Shown here piece by piece: positions 46,961 through 56,788 of a DNA stretch of 64,000 bases (positions are counted from its first letter, which is position 1; the number at the start of each line of letters is the position of its first letter). Location: the NCBI GenBank assembly GCA_023212645.1, contig JALBYC010000004.1:434001-498000 (forward strand). The letters are read 5' to 3'. Below the pieces are notes generated by a model that worked only from the letters and a program-made list of their open reading frames with translations, ran no database searches and was not told the origin of the DNA. Source of the DNA: Farysia itapuensis (lineage: Eukaryota > Basidiomycota > Ustilaginomycetes > Ustilaginales > Ustilaginaceae). The translations under genes and the position numbers were made by a program.

Positions 46961-49546
46961 TTACAGTTGTGTAGCGACGAGCTTTACGACCTGTGTTGTG
47001 TAGTCGCCCATGCCGCCGGGAAGCAACTTGAGCTTACCGTCCTTGAGTAGAAAGGTCCGACCTGGCTCTTTTGATGCATCTATGTCTGTGTCGTGACTCT
47101 CGTTGGGATCGCTGTCGTCATCTGATAAGGCTGTCGGATCTGCTGCCATTTCCACAATCCTCTTTACAGCATAACGATCGTGACTGACGAGAACAATAGC
47201 TCCATCATAGAAGCGTAGGGCATCGACCAGAGCATCAATGGTGTCACTGTCAAGATGGGTAGTGACCTCATCCAGGACGACGAGATCAGGGCTTGTCCAC
47301 ATGACCTCAGCTAGGCCAAGACGGACTAATTGACCGCCGCTCAGACCAGTGAGGGGGATGGTATCAGCTGTTCGCCCTTTCAGCCCCAATTGACCCAAGA
47401 AGGATCGGGACTGCGCTTCGCCTGCGTCTGGAAATTTGTTGAGAAAATGAGCAAGCGCAGTGGTGTTCTCCCCGGACAAAGTCTCCAAGGTGTGCTGAAA
47501 GTAGAGCTCAAAGCGAGCTCGGGGATGCCGTTCAACTGTCCCAGCTGATGGGATGAGACTGCCTACCATTGTGTTTAGCAGAGTAGTCTTACCATGTCCA
47601 TTGGGCCCAACAATTGCTACCCTCTCACCGGGTCCGATGGTGAGCGTGATCTCCCGAACAGTATCCTTGTTCGCGCCAGGGTACTTGTAGGACACTTGAT
47701 CCATGTGCACTAAGCTGCCTGGGAAACGCAGCGGTTCGGGGTTCGGGAAGGCAAATCGGACGGCAGCATCAAGCTCATCAACCGATGGACCAGCGCGCAA
47801 GCCCAGGTGATATCCTCCAAGATCACGATTTAATTTGAAGCGGTGCCCTTTGCTGTTGACTTCAAGACCCCATCGTTCGTCCAGCTTTCGTTGTCGGGAT
47901 TTGACCATGCGCATTTTGTTGTCGTCTCCGGACTTTTTCGCAGACTTGGCGGCATCGGCGATAGACTTTTGCACAACAGCCTTCTTCTTGTCAAGGACCT
48001 CTTGTTGCTTCAAGGCGTGCATTCGAGCCTGACGGCTTTCGCGGTCATAGGTAGTTAGGTTACCGTCAAAATACGCAAGTGAGTGTTTACGCAGGATGAT
48101 AAGCTCATCGGCCACTGCATCCAGAAACTCCCGATCGTGCGAAACAGTGACGACTGTATGCGAGATCGACTTGATAAATTCTTGAACGAATAAAACTGCG
48201 GGGAGATCAAGATAATTGACTGGCTCATCAAGCAGCAAAATGTGAGCCGGTTGGAGGAGTGCTGAAGCTAAAGACGCTCGACTTCTCCAGCCTCCTGATA
48301 AAGCGGAATAAGGTCCAGAAACTCGCTCGGGAGAGAAGCCCAGCCCGTTCAAAATCTTATGAGCTCGCGCCTCCGTGCTGACAGCATCGACAGTTTCCAG
48401 AACCATCTGCGAGCCAAGGAGCAGCTGAGCCGCTTCAGCTGACCAACTTCCTCCATCCGACGAGCCAGGGGTGTTTCCAATTTCGTCGAGCGGGGATTTG
48501 ACGTTAGCTTCCGCAGCTTCATATTCCCTTTCTGCGACGATGAGATCCTTGCGAGCCCAGGCTCCTTTGGCGCCTGACCACTTCACTGCCAATTTCCTTG
48601 CTTCTTTCAGCCTCTCGGTGGCACGTCGCAGCCGCAGCTGCAGCACAGTGTCTCGAACCCTGCTCTCGTCTTGCAGCTCAAGAGCGTCATTCAGCATTCT
48701 GCACTCATCCACTGCCTGACTGCGCTCGATATCGCTCCGGATGACCACGTTGAGGACAGATGAATCTGGTTCGTCTTCTGCTGCTCGCGCTGTTGTCAGC
48801 TGACTGACAAAGAGAATCTTCATGTTCCTTGGTAGTCCGGGAATAAGCTTCTCGCCAATAGCTGAGAGCAAAGTTGATTTACCCGAGCCGTTTCGGCCAA
48901 CTAGTCCATAGTGTACACCGGCCTTGAGTCGAAGGTGACAGTCGCTAAGCAATTCCTGACCGGCCAAACTGAGAGTGACGGTCTTGAGGTCGATCTCCAT
49001 AGAGGCATTGTCTGTAGTGTCAAGGTGGAATCGTGACTCCTGGGACAAAGCATGAATCAAGCGAAGCTTGGGATCTGGATTGCTGACGTACAAGTTGGCG
49101 TTGACAGCGAGAGAGAGCTCGTCCTCGTCAAAGGGCCCTGAAGCCTTCTTTGACGAAAGCTTGTCCTGTCTGATGGCTCTCCGGGAAGGCTTTGGGTCTG
49201 GCGTGGGCGTCGCAAAGGAAGTATGAGCTGCTGATCGAGGCTCTGCATCACGGACCTGCTCTTCGGTCGGTGCGAGTAACGGCGTGGCCTCTTGGTCGGT
49301 GCCCGTGTCAAGAGTTGCGCGACCGCAAGCCTCGATGATCTCGGCAGCAGCCGACTTGCCAACTCCTGCATCCGTCAGGATGGGACGAAGCTTCTTTGTA
49401 AGCAGAGAGCTAGCATCTTCGGCATGTGACGATGCTGCATAGTCCCTGATTACTGCCTCTAGCTTTGAGTATGTCTTCAAGGCTTTGGTAGTTGCAACTA
49501 CAGAAGGGGGAATAGTCGCCAGGAGCGGGTCGATGTTACTTGTCAT
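46961..49546 (-). CDS. ABC-F family ATPase (Gcn20/ABCF3-like)
   Basis: Single exon, 861 residues, no transmembrane segment. Two ABC ATPase domains are present. The first has Walker A GRNGSGKST (218-226), signature LSGGWRSRASL and Walker B LLLDEPVNYLD. The second has Walker A GPNGHGKTT, signature LSGGQLVRLGL and Walker B LVVLDEVTTHLD. A charged linker (RQARMHALKQQEVLDKKKAV) joins them, as in all ABC-F translation factors. The N-terminal ~180 residues (RLRPILTDAG-like helices) recall the Gcn1-binding region of Gcn20. The second Walker B has DEVTTHLD instead of the usual DEPTNHLD, so the exact subfamily is uncertain. Confidence 0.85.
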   Translation of the reverse strand: MTSNIDPLLATIPPSVVATTKALKTYSKLEAVIRDYAASSHAEDASSLLTKKLRPILTDAGVGKSAAAEIIEACGRATLDTGTDQEATPLLAPTEEQVRDAEPRSAAHTSFATPTPDPKPSRRAIRQDKLSSKKASGPFDEDELSLAVNANLYVSNPDPKLRLIHALSQESRFHLDTTDNASMEIDLKTVTLSLAGQELLSDCHLRLKAGVHYGLVGRNGSGKSTLLSAIGEKLIPGLPRNMKILFVSQLTTARAAEDEPDSSVLNVVIRSDIERSQAVDECRMLNDALELQDESRVRDTVLQLRLRRATERLKEARKLAVKWSGAKGAWARKDLIVAEREYEAAEANVKSPLDEIGNTPGSSDGGSWSAEAAQLLLGSQMVLETVDAVSTEARAHKILNGLGFSPERVSGPYSALSGGWRSRASLASALLQPAHILLLDEPVNYLDLPAVLFVQEFIKSISHTVVTVSHDREFLDAVADELIILRKHSLAYFDGNLTTYDRESRQARMHALKQQEVLDKKKAVVQKSIADAAKSAKKSGDDNKMRMVKSRQRKLDERWGLEVNSKGHRFKLNRDLGGYHLGLRAGPSVDELDAAVRFAFPNPEPLRFPGSLVHMDQVSYKYPGANKDTVREITLTIGPGERVAIVGPNGHGKTTLLNTMVGSLIPSAGTVERHPRARFELYFQHTLETLSGENTTALAHFLNKFPDAGEAQSRSFLGQLGLKGRTADTIPLTGLSGGQLVRLGLAEVMWTSPDLVVLDEVTTHLDSDTIDALVDALRFYDGAIVLVSHDRYAVKRIVEMAADPTALSDDDSDPNESHDTDIDASKEPGRTFLLKDGKLKLLPGGMGDYTTQVVKLVATQL

Positions 49547-49865
49547 GTTGCACTGCAGAGCATTGGTACTTGCTCATGACACCTCGCCGCTTGTTAACAA
49601 TGGTCTGTATATATGTCAAAGCATCACCAGGATGCAGAAGTCCTGCATGGGAGGGCAACGCTCCAAAGCCAACCACGAACGAGGGGTCACCAGGCGGTCA
49701 CGTAAAGCCGAGATCCGAGCCCGTCTCCCGAAATTTATTTCTGTTGACTGCATAACCGAAAGACAATTCGAGTCACTCAGGGCGTGTGACTGTGACTGTA
49801 TGAGTCATGGAGTTCAACCACTAGAGATGGGACGAAAGACGTTGTATGTACTACCTCACATGGCT
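49547..49865. other. Intergenic region between ABC-F and thioesterase genes
   Basis: 319 bases. Both neighbours are on the minus strand, so this holds the promoter of the ABC-F gene. No gene seen. Confidence 0.5.
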
Positions 49866-51962
49866 CTAACTAGGATTGGAGTAGATTCGTACGAGCATCT
49901 GCTTCAGTTCGAGCCTACTCTGCCGGCGTTGAACGGCGACTTCGGCAAATGTAGCAAGCGCGGAGTCTTGCGGCATCTCGACTTGTCGTAGCAATCTTTG
50001 ACGCCCTCCATCGCTAGTGCTTCCTAGCAGGGAAGCGGCAATGTCATGGTCATCTAGCGGAAAAGCGAGAGTGAAGAGAGCATCATTTGTAATTCTTCGT
50101 GTTCCGTTGCGGGACTCAGCCTCTGCTAAGACGTAGACTTCGCAGGACTGGACGAATGTGCGGACGACGATGGCGGTAAAGGTCATGCTTTCCCCTACCG
50201 CGACGGCTTGTTCAAATTCAAGGCCGTCGAGAGAGACTGTGCCCCATCGCTTCGCTCTTCCCACGTGACGTACAGACAGAAGCACAGCTTCCTCCATCCA
50301 ATCCATCAACTGACCTCCAAAAAGCACGCCGACAGAATTTGTATGCTCCGGAAAGACAATGTGAATGGTGCGAGCCATCGTCTTAGCTACCTTGATCGCT
50401 TTATGTAGCTTAGAAGACGTGCGAGGCTTGGACAGCAAGTTGGAACCCGCAGTCTTGATTGGAGTGCCGGCCTGAGACTGCTCGACATCAGTGTCGCCTT
50501 CCCTCTCCTGTGCTGGTTTGAGAGGCAGGAAGACACTGCGACGACGCGCCATTGCTACTGGTGCAGCTTTGTTGTGTGTGTGATCATCACTAGCAGACGC
50601 GAAGTTCATGAAGCCCTGAGCACTTGGCGAAGGAAGTGACATGGCGCCCGATTCTGATACTTTGGACGCAAAGAGCGATCCAGTTTGTCCAGTTTCCTCT
50701 TCTCTAAGCTGTCTGGCCAGCTTCTCTACCTTCTTGAGCGGATGCCGAAGCGGAACATCGCCGGACAAGTTGACTTCCACCATCCCGCGCTCTTCGTCTA
50801 CCGTGACGGCAGGATCTTTGGACAGATATGCCTGAACGACAAACTCAAGTTCGAGCGCTTCCAGTTCAACGTCTTGAGATGTAAGTATACCAGGAATAGC
50901 CGAAACATCGTCGCCAGCGGACGCTACGAGGTCCTCGCGTTCAATCTTTAATTTACCAGGTGTCCACGATCCTGTCTCGGCTTCAGCTGGACCTTTCCAT
51001 TTGCCGCCTGTCTTGGAGATAAGTAGCACCTCTTGTTTGAGCTTGTTCTTGATCTCAGTAGATACACCATCCCTGGCTACGCCTTTTCGAGTATTTGCAA
51101 TCCTTTTCGCGCGTCTGCGTCCTGCCAGGATATGTCGTCTGGCTTCAAGGGGCGTCCTAGGCAGCAGCGGTTGCAATTGGACTCTTGGCGCTTTCGCCTT
51201 TTCTGCGGGACTGTTCATCCACCACAAGGCCCTGGAGAGCAGCGAAGACGTCGAAAGACTTTGACGCGAAGCGAGTCTGACTCGGGCTGGAGGTTGGGAT
51301 ACACCGTCAGCACTTCTGCTTGGTGGTGATGATATCGCAACAAAGGTCATGTATGCATGACTGACATACTCCCGGTCACCCGTCCTGGGATCTTCCTTGA
51401 CAACGCGAACGCCAACTTCAAGACTGCTGCCCCATGCGCGGTTCACGGAGGCAGACAGATGCACTAGATCACCTAGGTAGATGGGAGAGAGCAGTAGCAC
51501 AGAGTCCACGCTCACCGTGACACAGCTCAGCTCGGCATGCTTACGAGCCGAAACACCAGCTACGACATCAATAAGCTTGAGCAGCGCTCCAGCGCGGACC
51601 TTGGGCAACGCGTCGGGAAACTGAACAGAGTGCGAGCTGGAACGATGGACCAGCTCTATGCAGGAGTGGAAGGCATTGTCGCACATCTCTAGCGTAGTTG
51701 GGTATGTGACCTGCACCGTGCTCTGCTCAGTTGTCTTTCCATTTGTGTAATCCGTAACGTCCGCTTGCTTCGAAGCAAGACTGCTTCGTCGTGCTGGCTT
51801 GCGTGACAGTGGATCTGCTTGTTTCGTTCTGCTTGAACCAGCGATGGTTGCACGAGCCACTTTGAAGCCAGACCAGACGAAGAAAGCTACACCGAGTGCT
51901 GTCACACCAGCAGAGTAGACCTGAGCTGGCGACAGTTGCCTTCTGTCGACCGAAGAGGACAT
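49866..51962 (-). CDS. Double-hotdog acyl-CoA thioesterase (ACOT-type)
   Basis: Single exon, 698 residues from the ATG at 51962. An N-terminal hydrophobic segment (VYSAGVTALGVAFFVWSGFKV) suggests membrane anchoring, possibly mitochondrial. Two hotdog domains follow: the first near residues 110-230 (GALLKLIDVVAGVSARKHAE, CVTVSVDSVLLLSPIYLGD, SHAYMTFVAI) and the second near 550-670 (HTNSVGVLFGGQLMDWMEEA, WGTVSLDGLEFEQAVAVGES). The Asn/Asp positions at the start of each hotdog helix match ACOT7/11/12-like enzymes that hydrolyse fatty acyl-CoA. The ~300-residue linker between them is basic and unconserved, much longer than in animals. Confidence 0.82.
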   Translation of the reverse strand: MSSSVDRRQLSPAQVYSAGVTALGVAFFVWSGFKVARATIAGSSRTKQADPLSRKPARRSSLASKQADVTDYTNGKTTEQSTVQVTYPTTLEMCDNAFHSCIELVHRSSSHSVQFPDALPKVRAGALLKLIDVVAGVSARKHAELSCVTVSVDSVLLLSPIYLGDLVHLSASVNRAWGSSLEVGVRVVKEDPRTGDREYVSHAYMTFVAISSPPSRSADGVSQPPARVRLASRQSLSTSSLLSRALWWMNSPAEKAKAPRVQLQPLLPRTPLEARRHILAGRRRAKRIANTRKGVARDGVSTEIKNKLKQEVLLISKTGGKWKGPAEAETGSWTPGKLKIEREDLVASAGDDVSAIPGILTSQDVELEALELEFVVQAYLSKDPAVTVDEERGMVEVNLSGDVPLRHPLKKVEKLARQLREEETGQTGSLFASKVSESGAMSLPSPSAQGFMNFASASDDHTHNKAAPVAMARRRSVFLPLKPAQEREGDTDVEQSQAGTPIKTAGSNLLSKPRTSSKLHKAIKVAKTMARTIHIVFPEHTNSVGVLFGGQLMDWMEEAVLLSVRHVGRAKRWGTVSLDGLEFEQAVAVGESMTFTAIVVRTFVQSCEVYVLAEAESRNGTRRITNDALFTLAFPLDDHDIAASLLGSTSDGGRQRLLRQVEMPQDSALATFAEVAVQRRQSRLELKQMLVRIYSNPS

Positions 51963-52350
51963 GATGATAGGACAGGCAGCTTTATGTATGTCGAGCAACC
52001 AGACGTGCTGTCACTCAAGACAGGGTCCAACGTAGCCGTCCCAGACGGGCCTGACCCAACACCCCGATTTTCTTGGCGACGACGGCCCGATTCTCCGCTT
52101 AAATTGCCCGCGTGTTGTGCGGGCAGAAGACCTGATAAGGCCCTGGCTAGTCGGGCCGACCTTGCGTGATTGGCGTTGACCACCTGACCGGTAACAGCTT
52201 GTCGGACTTGCAATGATCAAGATAAGGCACGGGAGACTCCATTCACGCTTGTATGCGCTCTGAGCGCCGCACCTTGCCAATTAGTACCTGACTACCTGGA
52301 TAACCATTCCTCCCTCCCTTCAACCTCTTTCCAATCGAGACACGGCAAAG
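51963..52350. promoter_or_regulatory. Divergent promoter with GATAAG sites upstream of a permease
   Basis: Two GATAAG sites on the + strand, at 52134-52139 and 52221-52226, precede the permease ATG at 52351. GATAAG is the site for fungal GATA factors (AreA/Nit2/Gln3) that mediate nitrogen regulation. A perfect 7-bp stem, TGCCCGC and GCGGGCA with a 7-base loop, lies at 52105-52125. Nitrogen control is an inference from the motif and from the type of gene. Confidence 0.5.
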
Positions 52351-53979
52351 ATGAGTGCGCTAAAGCAAACAACGAGCACGCATTCAATCTCGTCCGCCGC
52401 TGGGGCCGACGCGCGGCTGGCCTCGATGGGATATGATGCGCAACTCAAAAGGAACCTGGGAATGATGACTATTCTGGGTCTCAGCTTTTCCATCATTGCT
52501 GCCCCTTTCGGTCTGAGTACGGCCTTCGCCATCGCATTGACTTGTGGAGGACCCGTGACCATCTTGTACGGTTGGCTGGTAGTGTCGCTCATCTCGCTCT
52601 GCATGGCTGCTAGCTTGGCTGAACTTTGCTCCATGTACCCATCGTCTGGTGGTGTGTACGTCTGGGCTGCCTTCGTTTCGACCAAAAAGTGGGCACCTTT
52701 GACTTCATGGATCGTCGGCTGGGTCAGCCTGGTCGCCAACTGGACTCTTTGCCTATCTATCAACTTCGGTGGTGCTCAGCTCATCATGGCTGCCGTTTCC
52801 CAATTCCGCAACAACGAATGGGCACCAGCAGCTTGGCAAACAATTCTGACATTCTGGGCATGCATGCTGATCGCCGCCATCGTCAATGCCTACGGTGTCA
52901 AATACAATTATCTGGACCGTCTCAACACCTTGTCCTTCTACTGGACTGCGGCGGGTACAGTCATTATTGCCATCACCATTCTGGTGCGCGCCAAAGATGG
53001 ACGCAAAGACGCCGAATTCGTTTTTTCTGGCTGGGAGAATTCAAGTGGCTGGCCCGATGGCTGGGCTTTCTTTGTTGGCCTCTTGCAAGCCGCATATACA
53101 CTTACCGGCTACGGCACAGTGGCCGCTCTTTGCGAAGAAGTAGCCGAGCCCGAGAAGCAGGTCCCCAAAGCAATCGTCTGGTCTGTGGTCGCCGCCAGCG
53201 CTACCGGATTCGTCTACCTGATTCCAGTGCTCTTCATCCTGACCCCCGATGCTGCTGATTTGCTCGCCACCGCCGCTGGACAACCAATCCCAGTCCTCTT
53301 CTCACTGGCCACGGGCTCGGCAGGTGGCGGCTTCGGTCTCTTGTTCATCATTCTTGGTGTGTTCGCCTTCGCCGGTATTGGCTCTTTGACGGTTGCTCTT
53401 CGCTGCACGTGGGCCTTTGCTCGAGATGGCGCGATCCCTGGCAGCAAGTACTGGGCAAAAGTCAACAAGCATCTCGATCTGCCTCTCAACGCCCTCATCT
53501 TGTCCACTGTTGTCGTTAGCTTGCTCGGCCTCATCTACTTTGGATCTGTAGCTGCATTCTCAGCCTTCACTGGCGTGGCAACCATCTGCCTCAGCATCAG
53601 TTACGGTATCCCAATCGCAGTTGCAATGTTCCGACGAAGGACGATGCTGCAAGGTGCACCTTATTCACTCGGCAAATTCGGCTATGCTATCAATGGCGTC
53701 ACCTTTGTGTGGATCATTCTGGCCACCATCTTGTTTTGTATGCCGACCACTGCCACTGTGGAGCCAACGACGATGAACTACGCGTCCGTAGTCTTCTCCT
53801 TCTTCTTCGTGCTTAGCGCAGCCTGGTGGTTCATTTGGGGCAACAAGCATTACGTCGGCCCTCTCGGTGCTGCCCCTGAGGATCTCGTTCGACCCAAGCA
53901 TGCGGCGAAGGGCTCTACAGTGGTCGCCGAGACTCCAAGCCTTGACTCTGACAAGAAGGATATCGCCACGACTATCTGA
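52351..53979 (+). CDS. Amino acid/GABA-type permease (APC superfamily), second member
   Basis: Single exon, 542 residues with about 12 transmembrane segments. The family features are clear: LGMMTILGLSFSIIAAPFGLS (TM1), FALTCGGPVTILYGW, LAELCSMYPSSGGVYVWAA, TGYGTVAALCEEVAEPEKQVP and WAFARDGAIPGSKYWAKV. These place it in the fungal GABA/choline/amino-acid transporter (ACT) branch, like the gene at 33239-34909. GATAAG sites upstream suggest nitrogen-regulated uptake. Substrate is not predictable. Confidence 0.9.
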   Translation: MSALKQTTSTHSISSAAGADARLASMGYDAQLKRNLGMMTILGLSFSIIAAPFGLSTAFAIALTCGGPVTILYGWLVVSLISLCMAASLAELCSMYPSSGGVYVWAAFVSTKKWAPLTSWIVGWVSLVANWTLCLSINFGGAQLIMAAVSQFRNNEWAPAAWQTILTFWACMLIAAIVNAYGVKYNYLDRLNTLSFYWTAAGTVIIAITILVRAKDGRKDAEFVFSGWENSSGWPDGWAFFVGLLQAAYTLTGYGTVAALCEEVAEPEKQVPKAIVWSVVAASATGFVYLIPVLFILTPDAADLLATAAGQPIPVLFSLATGSAGGGFGLLFIILGVFAFAGIGSLTVALRCTWAFARDGAIPGSKYWAKVNKHLDLPLNALILSTVVVSLLGLIYFGSVAAFSAFTGVATICLSISYGIPIAVAMFRRRTMLQGAPYSLGKFGYAINGVTFVWIILATILFCMPTTATVEPTTMNYASVVFSFFFVLSAAWWFIWGNKHYVGPLGAAPEDLVRPKHAAKGSTVVAETPSLDSDKKDIATTI

Positions 53980-54052
53980 ATGATTCCGTTCTTACCGCCT
54001 TCTTATCATCTCTAGGCCAGACCTCATGTGATGTGTATGAATACAATTGGTG

Positions 54053-54439
54053 TTACTCTGTGCCGAATAAGACTTGACCCCTGTGTGTGAGAGTTGCGAA
54101 GCTCGAGCGGGAGTCTACCTCGTCCACGGATCTAAACACAGAGCGTTAGAGATACCGACACTGTCACAGTGTAATGAAGATAGGCTTGTTAACTTACTTT
54201 TTGCGCATTTCGCTTGCCCAGGTCACTTCTTTGAGCGGTGTAGACGTCATTGACACCCCTAATAGAATTACAAAGAAGGAGACGAGAGTCTCGATCGTGA
54301 TGTCGAGAGGCATTTTTTGCGCTTCTCCGCCGATCAAGCCGAGCGACTTCCTTAGCGAAAGGTGTTCATAGGTCGAGTAGGCGGCATGAAGGAAGATGAC
54401 TGTGCCTACAGTCAATACTAATCTCCCGACAGCAGTCAT
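54053..54439 (-). CDS. EMC5: ER membrane complex subunit 5 (EMC5/MMGT1)
   Basis: Exons 54198-54439 and 54053-54131 (66-nt intron, GTAAGT donor, TTTAG acceptor) give 106 residues. Two transmembrane helices (AVGRLVLTVGTVIFLHAAY and IETLVSFFVILLGVSMT) are joined by the loop SLRKSLGLIGGEAQKMPLDI, followed by PLKEVTWASEMRK. The second exon adds the C-terminal tail ending FATLTHRGQVLFG, matching the conserved HRGR...F ending of MMGT/EMC5. EMC5 is a core subunit of the ER membrane protein insertase. Without splicing, this tail is lost. It converges on the permease gene. Confidence 0.92.
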
Positions 54440-54766
54440 GATGCCGTGCTTGACGTAGGAGCAGATAGGCAAAAGTGGTAGAGATACAGGTTGCGAACCT
54501 GGTCTAGGCGCGAGTAGATCGAGATGAGTGGACACATCGGGGAACAAAAGACCCGATGCTTTCTTCGGATCTTAACTCCACTTCCGAGTGAAAGCGCAAA
54601 TTGGCACTAATTGACCGTCTTGACGTAAGCTAAGGTCAAGGAGATCGTAGATCGTCGCCTCGGTAGCAGCAACGCTGCTTTGAACATGGATATGTAGACA
54701 CTTCCCCCTTCATCCACACCTCGTTCTCGCTGCACCACCGTCCGGCCTCCGTTTCGTCCATCCGTC
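54440..54766. promoter_or_regulatory. Divergent promoter of EMC5 and the photolyase gene
   Basis: 327 bases between two divergent start codons. GCCGATCTTGACG-type motifs were not interpretable; no TATA box was seen. TTGACGTAAGC near 54620 resembles a CRE-like half-site. Confidence 0.35.
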
Positions 54767-56788
54767 ATGTCGAAAGCAGCACGAGTTTTGTATTGGTTTC
54801 GGACTGATCTCCGGCTCCACGACTCCCCCGCCCTGCAAGCTGCGCTGGACTTGCAGCCTGCTGCTCTCTTTCCAGTCTGGTGCTGGGACCCTAATTATGT
54901 ATACAAGCATCGTGTCGGCATCAATAGATTTCGCTTCCTCCTCGAGTCTATGACTGCGCTGTCCGATCAGATCACCAGGACACAATCCAATTCACAGCTT
55001 CTGGTCGTTCGGGGAGAGCCTACCGAGCTTCTACCGGAACTATGGCAACGATGGAAGATTACACATCTCGTCATAGAAAAAGATCCCTCGGCATACGGAC
55101 GTCGTCGAGATGCGCTTATCCTGGAAGCTGCAAAGAAGAGCAAAGTCGAGGTTGTAGCTGTACAAGGACACCATCTGTACGACCCAGAGGAGGTGACACA
55201 GCACAATCATGGGAAGCCAACCATGGCTATTTCCACTCTCCAGAAAGTGGTTGCCGACATGGCCGAGATTCCAAAGCCAATTGATGCTCCCAAGAGTCTG
55301 CCGTTGCCGGCACTCGACAAGAGCAAGTCCTCAAAGCTACCTGAGCTGCTCACAGAGCTGGCAAAGTCGCTAGGAGGACTGCCACACTATACAGGAAAAG
55401 GGCGAGAGGGGCCAGAATCGCTAGATCTGAACTCGGCCGAGCTGGGTGGTCAGCGGGACAGCAAAGTGACGTGCTACGAAACCGTTCACGGAGTTGCCAA
55501 AGACCTCTTCTCGGTTCCTACCCTCGAATCCCTTGGCATGGATGCATCCAAAGTGAGAAACACTATCAAAGGGGGAGAGCCGGTCGCTCTTGAACGACTT
55601 GCCAAGATCTGCAAGGATGCAGAGTATGTAGCCACTTTCGCCAAGCCAAAGACATCCCCTTCAAAGTCTGCAGAGGATCCAGCCACCACTCTTATGTCGC
55701 CCTACCTCAAATTCGGTTGCATTAGTGTAAGGAAGTTTTGGTGGGATGTTGAAGACGCAAAGAAGAAGTACAAAGGTGGCAGTCAGACGACGCCTCCCGA
55801 AAACTTGAATGGTCAGCTACTGTTCCGAGATATGTACGCTTGCGCCGAATACGCCATCGGAGACGAGTTCCAGCGCATTCGAGGTAACAGTGTTTGTCGT
55901 TACATAGACTGGTACCTCCCCACTAAGTACGACGACAAAGGCGATGTCATTTTGCCACGTCCTGCAGGAGACCCGGTCAGCGAGGCGCGTCTATCAGCTT
56001 TCAAGCTTGGCATGACCGGCTTTCCGTGGATTGACGCACTGATGCGTCAACTTCGACTGGAAGGCTGGATGCATCACCTCGGCAGACACTCTGTCGCTGC
56101 CTTCTTGACACGTGGCCAATGCTGGATCTCGTGGGAACGAGGTGCGGAGATTTTCGACGAGTATCTCATTGACTGGGACCCGTGCTCCAACCCTGGCAAT
56201 TGGATGTGGCTCTCATGCTCAGCTTTCTTCAGTCAGTACTTTCGCTTGTACGGACTGGCCACATTTCCAACTAAATATGACAAGACCGGTGCTTTGGTGC
56301 GCAAGTACTGCCCCGAGCTGGCAAAGTTCCCGGACAAGTACATTTACGAACCATTCAACGCACCACAAGAGGTGCAGAAGAAAGCTGGTTGCATAATTGG
56401 CAAAGACTATCCTCTGCCGATGCTGGATGAGAAAGAGGCCAAGGGCGAGAACATGCAAAGGATGAAGATATGTTATGAGGTCAACTTTCACGGTGACAGC
56501 AAAGAAGTGTTGGAAGGCAAGGCCGACGAAATCTTGCGACAGAAGCACGGATTCAAGCAAGAGCCGACAAAATTTGAGTGGAAGAGTCGACCCGGCTCCA
56601 AAATCCCGGATTGGGCCAAGGCCCCGAAAGGAGAAGAACACACAACAGAATCGGCACCAGACAAGGACGACGAGCCGGTCTCTGACCGAGACCACGAAGA
56701 CGAGGTGCATGCAGACCATAATTCCAAGAGGAAACTGCCCGACGAGAGTTCCGACTCTATGGCTAGTAAAGCGAAGAAGAAAAAGTGA
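54767..56788 (+). CDS. (6-4) photolyase / animal-type cryptochrome
   Basis: Single exon, 673 residues. The N-terminal photolyase domain opens VLYWFRTDLRLHDSPAL with WDPNYVYKHRVGINRFRFLL. The FAD domain contains GQLLFRDMYACAEYA, IDWYLPTKYDD-type inserts, FPWIDALMRQLRLEGWMHHLGRHSVA and WDPCSNPGNWMWLSCSAFF. The HHLGRH motif (about 436-441) carries the histidines essential in (6-4) photolyases, and the Trp chain residues are present. The C-terminal ~70 residues are acidic/basic and end in a nuclear signal (KAKKKK). It likely repairs UV (6-4) photoproducts, using light, in the nucleus. Confidence 0.92.
   Translation: MSKAARVLYWFRTDLRLHDSPALQAALDLQPAALFPVWCWDPNYVYKHRVGINRFRFLLESMTALSDQITRTQSNSQLLVVRGEPTELLPELWQRWKITHLVIEKDPSAYGRRRDALILEAAKKSKVEVVAVQGHHLYDPEEVTQHNHGKPTMAISTLQKVVADMAEIPKPIDAPKSLPLPALDKSKSSKLPELLTELAKSLGGLPHYTGKGREGPESLDLNSAELGGQRDSKVTCYETVHGVAKDLFSVPTLESLGMDASKVRNTIKGGEPVALERLAKICKDAEYVATFAKPKTSPSKSAEDPATTLMSPYLKFGCISVRKFWWDVEDAKKKYKGGSQTTPPENLNGQLLFRDMYACAEYAIGDEFQRIRGNSVCRYIDWYLPTKYDDKGDVILPRPAGDPVSEARLSAFKLGMTGFPWIDALMRQLRLEGWMHHLGRHSVAAFLTRGQCWISWERGAEIFDEYLIDWDPCSNPGNWMWLSCSAFFSQYFRLYGLATFPTKYDKTGALVRKYCPELAKFPDKYIYEPFNAPQEVQKKAGCIIGKDYPLPMLDEKEAKGENMQRMKICYEVNFHGDSKEVLEGKADEILRQKHGFKQEPTKFEWKSRPGSKIPDWAKAPKGEEHTTESAPDKDDEPVSDRDHEDEVHADHNSKRKLPDESSDSMASKAKKKK

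Noticed and set aside
49485..49991. 168-codon + strand frame
   Set aside because: Overlaps the ends of two well-supported minus-strand genes and has no family signal.
33239..53979. The two APC permeases as a recent duplication
   Set aside because: They are 17 kb apart on opposite strands and diverge strongly outside core motifs, so they are old paralogues.
54470..54510. GGTTGCGAACC, resembling a tRNA T-arm
   Set aside because: No acceptor, D-arm or anticodon stem could be built around it. No convincing tRNA was found anywhere in the window.
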